Shown in pieces: positions 58,288 through 64,000 of a stretch of DNA of 64,000 bases (its first letter is position 1; each line of letters starts with the position of its first letter). The position numbers and the translations under genes are program-made. The DNA is taken from contig NZ_JBJUVG010000007.1 of NCBI RefSeq assembly GCF_046097595.1, forward strand, positions 1-64,000, given 5' to 3'. The notes under the pieces were generated by a model that saw nothing but the letters and a program-made list of their open reading frames with translations, was not told the origin of the DNA and searched no databases. This DNA comes from Peptococcus simiae. GTDB lineage: Bacteria > Bacillota > Peptococcia > Peptococcales > Peptococcaceae.

Positions 58288-58317
58288 ATTAAGAGAGCTA
58301 TTTTGCAACAGCCCTTT

Positions 58318-59844
58318 TTAGTTGGGGCTGGCCTTCTCTGCCTTCAACTGCCGGTCCTTCCACCGGACCCACTTTTTCAAGAAGGGGGACCAGAAGGTGA
58401 GGGGGTAGTAGCCGGACAGGTAGCTGGCGGTTAGGATTGAAGGGGAGAGGATGGTGCAGGTGATTTGGGATAGGCCGAGTAGGCGGGGCAGCCATTTTTC
58501 GCTAATGGCCAGTTGTTCGATGTGGCATTCATGGAGGAAGTGCCAGCGCCGGTCAAAGGTGCCTTCGACCAGGACAATCTGGTCACCCTGCCATTGGACA
58601 CCGGGTGTCCGACTGGCCGCTAAGGCATAGAGGGGGAAGAAGAGGACCGGCGGCAGGGCCATCAGCTTCCAGACCCCCGGGATAAAGTAGAGAAGGCAGC
58701 CGGTCAAAAGGACCAGGACCACCAGGCTGCTAAAAGTCAGGGGGACCATGCTGCGTTTGGGCTGCTGGACTAGGCTTGGTGCCCAGGTCGTGCCCGGCAG
58801 GAGGGTTTCCAGCTGGTTAAAAATCTCGCCCAGGGGGGCGGCCAGGAGGAGCTGGGAAGAGAGACCCTCATTTTCATCTTCCAGGCCGACATTGACCACG
58901 GTCACCGACCCGTAGCCCAGGAGGCGGCCGATAAAGTTTTGCTCAATGGTTACGGCATGAATTCGGTCAATGGGCATGGTAAAGGACTTTCGGGTTAAGA
59001 GGCCATGCTCTAAGAGGAGGCGGTCCCCGTCATAGGCTACGCGAAAGTCCCACCAGCGGATCCAGGTCAGGGCCGTTTGCCGGATAAAGGGGAAGATAAA
59101 GGCGGTTAAAAGGGGCAGGATGGCCAGGGGGGCTAGCTTACCGATTTCATTGATGGGTAGCCAGGCCAGGCTACCCCCTAGGACCAGGACGATAAAGGCA
59201 GCCAGGCCGGCCCAAATAAGCCCAAGGGCCAGGACAAAAAGGGAGAACCAGGACAGGCTCAGGAGCCAATGCCTGGCCAGCTCCCGGGTGGAATAGTGCT
59301 TGCCCCAAGCCGGTCGGTCGCCTTCGGGGGCGAGGTCGCGGTCTTCCCCGGTCTGCTTGGCTAGGGCACCGCCCTTTAAGGCATCCTTGAGGGCCAGGGC
59401 CCGGTCCTTGGCCAGGTAGACGGTCATATCCGTCCTGGAGGCCGTCGCCCGGGTATTGGTGTTGATACAAACTTGAGCAATGCCGAGGGCCCGGCAGCCC
59501 AGGGGCTCTTTGATTTGGACATTGGAAATATCCGCCAGGCGGATCCGCATCAGGCGTTTGATCAGTTTGGTATCCTTCATTTCAAAGGTGTCGTCAGTGA
59601 GGATAAATTCCTGCCGGCGCCATTGTAAAAAGGCAGCCAGGCCGTTAAAGACCAGGATGGCCAATAAAATAACCAGGATGAAGCTATAGCTCATGGCCCC
59701 TTTAATATTCCCGGCCAGGAGGGCCTGGAGGATATTTTTCAGGTCATCGAGCTGGCCAAAGGAGATGGCGGCAAAAAGGGTCAGGCCTGCCGATAGCCGG
59801 GCCGGAATCATCCGCTTATCATGTTTGAAGGGCCCATTAAACAC
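58318..59844 (-). CDS. Bacterial PH-domain membrane protein (YdbT-like)
   Basis: A 508-residue protein with pairs of membrane helices at about 15-70, 190-250 and 370-410 and soluble bPH2-type domains between them (FILTDDTFEMKDTKLIKRLMRIRLADISNV; AYDGDRLLLEHGLLTRKSFTMPIDRIHAV). This is the YdbT layout. Its start overlaps the end of the YdbS-like partner by 8 nt. Function is not established; B. subtilis YdbS/YdbT affect sensitivity to peptide antibiotics. Confidence 0.85.
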   Translation of the reverse strand: MFNGPFKHDKRMIPARLSAGLTLFAAISFGQLDDLKNILQALLAGNIKGAMSYSFILVILLAILVFNGLAAFLQWRRQEFILTDDTFEMKDTKLIKRLMRIRLADISNVQIKEPLGCRALGIAQVCINTNTRATASRTDMTVYLAKDRALALKDALKGGALAKQTGEDRDLAPEGDRPAWGKHYSTRELARHWLLSLSWFSLFVLALGLIWAGLAAFIVLVLGGSLAWLPINEIGKLAPLAILPLLTAFIFPFIRQTALTWIRWWDFRVAYDGDRLLLEHGLLTRKSFTMPIDRIHAVTIEQNFIGRLLGYGSVTVVNVGLEDENEGLSSQLLLAAPLGEIFNQLETLLPGTTWAPSLVQQPKRSMVPLTFSSLVVLVLLTGCLLYFIPGVWKLMALPPVLFFPLYALAASRTPGVQWQGDQIVLVEGTFDRRWHFLHECHIEQLAISEKWLPRLLGLSQITCTILSPSILTASYLSGYYPLTFWSPFLKKWVRWKDRQLKAEKASPN

Positions 59845-60343
59845 GGGTTAAAACCTCCCCATCGGCAATCAGTTCATTGACCTTGTTATTCAAGTCTTCA
59901 GCCAGGGCTTCGGCTTCATCGGCCGGCAAATAGCGGATAGAGAGGGTGCCGCCGGCGGAATAAAGCTCAATATCAGCCAGGCCACAGAAACGGTTAATCA
60001 GCCCGCTTTCCACATGGACTTTTTGTAACCGGCGCATGGGGAGGTACTCTCGAGTAATGGTAAAGACCCCTGAGCGGACGGCAATTAAGTCTGAGTGGAT
60101 AATATACCTGTACCGTTGGTATTTAACTGTAATACTGGCAATGAGGTTGACAATTAATGCTATAATGACGAGAGCAGCAATGGCCCGTGCAATGAGGATG
60201 ACGAGGGCCGGCAGTTGGAAAGCCGTGAGGACGGCATAGATGACGCCGGTAATGACACCGACGATGACGAGGTTGAGTAAGGATTCCAAAACCATGGCTT
60301 TCTTAGCTGCGGCTGGCAGTAGGTGGGCATCGGATACTTGCAT
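59837..60343 (-). CDS. Bacterial PH-domain membrane protein (YdbS-like)
   Basis: A 168-residue protein with two membrane helices (about 24-65) and a bPH2 domain (RYRYIIHSDLIAVRSGVFTITREYLPMRRLQKVHVESGLINRFCGL). It is the small partner of the YdbT-like protein in most Bacillota. GAAAGGAG precedes the ATG, and the two genes overlap by 8 nt. Confidence 0.88.
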   Translation of the reverse strand: MQVSDAHLLPAAAKKAMVLESLLNLVIVGVITGVIYAVLTAFQLPALVILIARAIAALVIIALIVNLIASITVKYQRYRYIIHSDLIAVRSGVFTITREYLPMRRLQKVHVESGLINRFCGLADIELYSAGGTLSIRYLPADEAEALAEDLNNKVNELIADGEVLTRV

Positions 60344-60441
60344 AAAGACTCCTTTCTTGTCTGAAGAGAGGATTAAACAGGGATAAATTGGGTTTTTAGT
60401 ATAGCATGGAAAAATGATGATGTACAGAAAGGGTGGCGTCT

Positions 60442-61131
60442 ATGATTGGCAATATTACCAAGCTGACCTTACTAGACTATCCGGGCAAGACGGCCGCGAC
60501 GGTCTTTTTAAGCGGCTGTAACTTCAGGTGTCCCTTTTGCTATAACGGGGCCTTGGCTGAAGACCGGCTGCCGGTTGAAGACCAGCACAGCCCTGAGTCG
60601 GTCCTGGCTTTTCTGGATACCCGCCGGGGCCTTTTAGACGGCGTTTGTATCAGTGGGGGAGAGGCCCTGCTTTGGTCAGGGCTGGCCGACTTTATCCAGG
60701 CCGTTAAAGACCGCGGCTTTGCCGTTAAACTGGATACCAACGGGAGCCTGCCCGACCGCCTGGCCCCTTTACTGGACCAGGGGCTGGTGGATTATGTAGC
60801 TATGGATGTAAAAAATGACCCTCTCCATTACGCAGAGACCATCGGCCTAGCGCATTTTGACCTGGCCCCAGTCCAGGAGACTATGCAATTGTTAAAGGAA
60901 GGGACCATTCCCTTTGAGTTCCGGACGACCCTGGTCAAAGAATTCCACACCCCGGACCGGCTCCTGGCCCTGGCCCGGTGGATTGGGCCTGTTGACCGGT
61001 ATTTTTTACAAACCTTTAAAGATGAGGGGGACCTCTTGCAGGCGGGACTACATAGCCTGTCGCCAAAAGAGATAGAAGCCTGCCTAAAGGCAGTCCGAAG
61101 CATTTGCCCGAATGCTGACCTAAGAGGGTAG
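60442..61131 (+). CDS. nrdG: Anaerobic ribonucleotide reductase activating protein
   Basis: A 229-residue radical-SAM enzyme with C-N-F-R-C-P-F-C at about 28-35 binding the [4Fe-4S] cluster, and CISGGEALLW as the SAM-binding GGE motif. It installs the glycyl radical on NrdD. The ATG at 60442 is 6-8 nt after GAAAGGG; a GTG at 60433 abuts the site. It is longer than E. coli NrdG and of the type found next to nrdD in Clostridia. Confidence 0.88.
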   Translation: MIGNITKLTLLDYPGKTAATVFLSGCNFRCPFCYNGALAEDRLPVEDQHSPESVLAFLDTRRGLLDGVCISGGEALLWSGLADFIQAVKDRGFAVKLDTNGSLPDRLAPLLDQGLVDYVAMDVKNDPLHYAETIGLAHFDLAPVQETMQLLKEGTIPFEFRTTLVKEFHTPDRLLALARWIGPVDRYFLQTFKDEGDLLQAGLHSLSPKEIEACLKAVRSICPNADLRG

Positions 61132-61147
61132 ATACTACATATAGTAT
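61132..61147 (+). promoter_or_regulatory. Candidate NrdR box
   Basis: ATACTACATATAGTAT is a near-palindrome matching 13 of 16 positions of the NrdR consensus (ACACTATATATAGTGT). It lies 48 bp upstream of the nrdD -35. A second box at the usual 31-32 bp spacing is not convincing. Confidence 0.5.
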
Positions 61148-61195
61148 CTGAAGCCGAGTGTGATAGGAATTAGTAGGCATATTTAGTAATTTGCG

Positions 61196-61224
61196 TTGAC
61201 ATCCGCCGGGGGTTCTGATAGCAT
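61196..61224 (+). promoter_or_regulatory. Promoter of nrdD
   Basis: TTGACA, 17-bp spacer ending TGA (extended -10), TAGCAT, about 35 nt before the start codon. Confidence 0.82.
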
Positions 61225-61259
61225 TTAAGTTAGCTAAAGAATTTATAGGAGGGTATTCA

Positions 61260-63653
61260 ATGTATCAAGTACTAAAGCGTGATCGGTCTGTAGCCCCTTT
61301 TAATCTTGAAAAAATTACCCAGGCAATGGTGCTTGCCTTTAATGCCTGTGGGCGTCAGTATACGCCGGATATTATTGATTTTATGGCGCTTAAGGTAACG
61401 GCAGACTTTGAGCCGAAAATTAAAGATGAACTCGTTTGCGTAGAAGATATCCAGGACTCAGTGGAAAAGGTCCTGTCCCAGGCCGGTTATGCCGATGTGG
61501 CCAAGGCTTACATTTTATACCGGAAGCAGCATGAAAAAATGCGGAATGTCTCCAATACCCTGCTGGACTATAAAGATATTGTTAATAGTTACGTGAATGT
61601 AGAAGACTGGCGGGTTAAGGAAAACTCCACGGTCACCTATTCGGTCGGTGGCCTTATTTTATCCAATAGCGGTGCTATTACGGCCAATTACTGGCTCTCC
61701 GAAATTTACGACCAGGATGTCGCTGAAGCCCATAAGAGTGGGGCCATCCACATCCATGACCTGTCTATGCTCACCGGCTACTGCGCCGGCTGGAGCCTTA
61801 AGCAGCTCATTCAGGAGGGCCTGGGTGGCATCCCCGGTAAAATTACCTCCAGTCCCGCCAAGCACCTGGCCACCCTCTGCAACCAAATGGTCAACTTCCT
61901 AGGGATTATGCAGAATGAATGGGCCGGGGCCCAGGCCTTTTCTTCCTTCGATACCTACCTGGCCCCCTTTGTCCGTACCGACAACCTGTCTTATGAGGCC
62001 ACTAAAAAATGTATCGAGAGCTTTATTTACGGCGTCAACACCCCCAGCCGCTGGGGGACCCAAGCGCCCTTCTCCAATATTACCTTAGACTGGACCGTCC
62101 CTGCCGACCTGGCGGACCAACCGGCCATTGTCGGTGGCAAGCCCATGGACTTTACCTACGGGGACTGCCAGGCAGAAATGGATATGGTCAACAAGGCCTT
62201 TATTGAAGTCATGCTGGAGGGGGATGCCCACGGCCGGGGCTTCCAGTATCCGATTCCGACCTATTCCATCACCAAGGACTTTGACTGGTCAGATAAAGAA
62301 AATAACCGCCTGCTCTTTGAAATGACCGCTAAATACGGGACGCCTTATTTTTCCAACTATATTAATAGTGATATGGAGCCGAGCGATGTCCGGTCTATGT
62401 GCTGCCGGCTCCGCCTGGACCTCCGGGAGCTCCGGAAAAAATCCGGCGGCTTCTTCGGAAGCGGCGAATCAACCGGGAGCATTGGGGTGGTTACCATTAA
62501 CCTGCCCCGGATTGCCTACCTGGCCAAGGACCAGTCAGACTTCTATGCCCGCCTGGACCGGCTGATGGACTTGGCTGCCCGGTCCCTGAAAACCAAGCGG
62601 ACGGTGGTATCTAAGCTCTTAGATGCCGGCCTTTACCCCTATACCAAGCACTACCTGGGCAGTTTTGAAAACCACTTCTCCACCATCGGCCTGATCGGTA
62701 TGAATGAAGTGGGCCTCAATGCCAATTGGTTGCGTCAAGACCTGACCCATGAGGCGACCCAGACCTTTGCCAAGGAAGTCCTGAACCATATGCGGGACCG
62801 GCTGTCTGACTACCAGGAAATGTATGGGGACCTATACAACCTGGAGGCCACCCCGGCAGAATCAACCACCTATCGCTTTGCTAAGCACGATGTCAACCGG
62901 TATCCCGAAATCATCACCGCTGCAAAGGAAGGGGACACCCCTTACTACACCAACAGCTCTCACCTGCCGGTCGGCTACACCTCAGATATCTTTTCTGCCC
63001 TAGCCATCCAAGATGACCTGCAGACCCTCTACACTTCAGGGACGGTCTTCCATGGCTTCTTAGGGGAAAAATTGCCGGATTGGAAGGCCTCAGCCCAATT
63101 GGTCAAAAAAATCGCGGAAAACTACAAGTTGCCCTATTACACCATTTCACCAACCTATTCGGTCTGCCAGGAACATGGCTACCTGCCCGGCGAAGAAAAG
63201 ACCTGCCCCCATTGTGGCAAGCCGGCAGAAGTCTACAGCCGGATTACCGGCTACTACCGGCCGGTTCAAAACTGGAATGACGGTAAGACCCAGGAATATA
63301 AGGACCGGTGCTTATACGACCCGGCGAAGATGGGTCTCCGCTGGATGACCACTGGCCAAGGGAAGGTAGGAGCAGGTCAGGCCCCTGCCCAGGAAAAGGC
63401 AGCGGTCCAAGATGCGGCTGAGGCCCAGGAAGCCTGGCTTTTCACCACGCCGACCTGCCCCAACTGTCCCATGGCTCAAAAGGCCTTAGACCAGGCCGGC
63501 CTCAACTATAAGGTCATCGACTGTGCAGCCAACCCTGATCTGGCCCGGGCCTATGACATCACCAGTGCGCCGACCCTGGTCCTGTCCACCGGTGAAAAAT
63601 ATATGGGCCTGGGGGAAATCATGCCCTATAGCCGCCAGCATGCTGTCCGATGA
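61260..63653 (+). CDS. nrdD: Anaerobic ribonucleoside-triphosphate reductase with glutaredoxin-like tail
   Basis: Class III reductase making dNTPs without oxygen. The 797-residue protein has an N-terminal ATP cone (KRDRSVAPFNLEKITQAM), the barrel with MCCRLRLDL, a C-terminal zinc site (CQEHGYLPGEEKTCPHC) and the glycyl-radical segment SRITGYYRPVQNWNDGK. Uniquely it continues past about residue 700 with a Ala/Gln linker and a 70-residue thioredoxin-fold domain carrying C733-P-N-C736, like NrdH/glutaredoxin. GGAGGG precedes the ATG. Next to its activase. Confidence 0.93.
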   Translation: MYQVLKRDRSVAPFNLEKITQAMVLAFNACGRQYTPDIIDFMALKVTADFEPKIKDELVCVEDIQDSVEKVLSQAGYADVAKAYILYRKQHEKMRNVSNTLLDYKDIVNSYVNVEDWRVKENSTVTYSVGGLILSNSGAITANYWLSEIYDQDVAEAHKSGAIHIHDLSMLTGYCAGWSLKQLIQEGLGGIPGKITSSPAKHLATLCNQMVNFLGIMQNEWAGAQAFSSFDTYLAPFVRTDNLSYEATKKCIESFIYGVNTPSRWGTQAPFSNITLDWTVPADLADQPAIVGGKPMDFTYGDCQAEMDMVNKAFIEVMLEGDAHGRGFQYPIPTYSITKDFDWSDKENNRLLFEMTAKYGTPYFSNYINSDMEPSDVRSMCCRLRLDLRELRKKSGGFFGSGESTGSIGVVTINLPRIAYLAKDQSDFYARLDRLMDLAARSLKTKRTVVSKLLDAGLYPYTKHYLGSFENHFSTIGLIGMNEVGLNANWLRQDLTHEATQTFAKEVLNHMRDRLSDYQEMYGDLYNLEATPAESTTYRFAKHDVNRYPEIITAAKEGDTPYYTNSSHLPVGYTSDIFSALAIQDDLQTLYTSGTVFHGFLGEKLPDWKASAQLVKKIAENYKLPYYTISPTYSVCQEHGYLPGEEKTCPHCGKPAEVYSRITGYYRPVQNWNDGKTQEYKDRCLYDPAKMGLRWMTTGQGKVGAGQAPAQEKAAVQDAAEAQEAWLFTTPTCPNCPMAQKALDQAGLNYKVIDCAANPDLARAYDITSAPTLVLSTGEKYMGLGEIMPYSRQHAVR

Positions 63654-64000
63654 GCACGCATCCTGATCTTCCGGCACTGGTCCGGGATGTGGCCGCCTGT
63701 GTGCGGGATATCGGCTGCCAACTCTGGGGATGGGAGATAGAATCTGTCGATTACAAGGGTAATGATCCCCAGGACCTGGTCAGTAACCTGGACCGCCGGG
63801 TCCAGGCGGCGCTGGCCACCCGGCTCCAGGCCCTGTGTCCCGCCGGTTTTTATGCAGAAGAGAAAGACAATAGACCTATAGAGGGGCTTACCTGGATTGT
63901 CGACCCCATTGACGGGACGACCAACTTTGTCAGCCGCAAGCGGGACTTCGCCATTTCTGTGGCCCTTTACGATGGGTCAGAGCCCCTGCTTGGAGTGGTC
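63650..64000 (+). CDS. Inositol monophosphatase family protein (partial, 3' end outside)
   Basis: The first 117 residues of an open frame that starts by ATGA overlap with the nrdD stop. It contains Y-A-E-E-K-D and the family metal signature W-I-V-D-P-I-D-G-T-T-N-F. Such Mg-dependent phosphatases act on inositol-1-phosphate, or on 3'-phosphoadenylate (CysQ) or similar substrates. Overlap suggests cotranscription with nrdD. The rest lies beyond the window. Confidence 0.88.
   Translation, partial: MSTHPDLPALVRDVAACVRDIGCQLWGWEIESVDYKGNDPQDLVSNLDRRVQAALATRLQALCPAGFYAEEKDNRPIEGLTWIVDPIDGTTNFVSRKRDFAISVALYDGSEPLLGVV

Noticed and set aside
1..64000. CRISPR arrays, rRNA genes, prophage genes, replication origin
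   Set aside because: No regularly spaced repeats, rRNA-like sequence, phage structural genes or DnaA-box clusters were seen.

Overview
The window reads as a chromosomal segment of an anaerobic Bacillota (Firmicutes, Clostridia-like) bacterium. The reasons are strong AGGAGG-type ribosome binding sites, sigma-A promoters with TTGACA/TATAAT-like boxes, an L-box lysine riboswitch, a butyryl-CoA dehydrogenase/Etf operon, an oxygen-independent ribonucleotide reductase and a CD1247-type protein next to efp. Most of the DNA is GC-leaning, apart from one clearly AT-rich foreign island (about 55.1-58.3 kb) and an AT-rich desert at 12.4-13.1 kb. I cannot name the genus. No sporulation or outer-membrane gene is seen, and the MurE DDPA motif fits an L-lysine-type (rather than mDAP-type) cell wall.

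Region by region. 0-2.1 kb: a GNAT acetyltransferase, a tiny membrane ORF and pta. 2.2-8.1 kb: a housekeeping run prmA-murE-argS-fba-glpX. 8.1-12.5 kb: a lysine riboswitch with attenuator controlling lysA-dapA-dapB-ddh, the one-step dehydrogenase route. 12.5-13.1 kb: an AT-rich stretch with a strong promoter and a 56-residue secreted or anchored peptide gene. 13.2-16.5 kb: a DASS transporter divergent from a LysR regulator, followed by nadE. 16.6-25.3 kb: an AraC regulator divergent from a six-gene transport operon (two ABC ATPase-permeases, ECF S, T and double-A components, MATE), with a structured leader. 25.3-32.2 kb: purine permease, ECF S protein, FtsX-type ABC transporter and a two-component system whose kinase has no membrane segment. 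32.2-35.4 kb: tmk-trpS divergent from a YtoI-like DRTGG/CBS protein.

35.5-42.2 kb: a nine-gene type IV pilus/type II secretion-like assembly operon (ATPase, platform protein, four prepilins, GspL-like, PilO/GspM-like, GspK/PilX-like), overlapping pepP and followed by efp and a CD1247-type zinc protein. 44.7-49.7 kb: bcd-etfB-etfA, then a second acyl-CoA dehydrogenase fused to an EtfA-like FAD domain. 49.7-55.1 kb: a zinc-ribbon protein with recQ, uraA, and a tRNA-Glu(CUC) immediately before gltX, the gene for its own synthetase. 55.2-58.3 kb: the AT-rich island with an ECF sigma factor behind its own ECF-type promoter, an anti-sigma factor, a 29-residue membrane peptide, a broken ABC ATPase, a permease, and a decayed IS256-family transposase beside a perfect 20-bp hairpin. 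58.3-64 kb: two bacterial PH-domain membrane proteins, the NrdG-type activase, an NrdD with a fused glutaredoxin-like tail and a NrdR-like box upstream, and the start of an inositol-monophosphatase-family gene cut by the window end.

The genes fit a fermentative anaerobe that makes acetyl-phosphate and butyryl-CoA, runs gluconeogenesis (fba, glpX), makes lysine for protein and wall, salvages purines and uracil, and probably takes up a heme- or metal-like ligand through the AraC-controlled transport cluster. All assignments come from reading motifs and layout; no database search was run.
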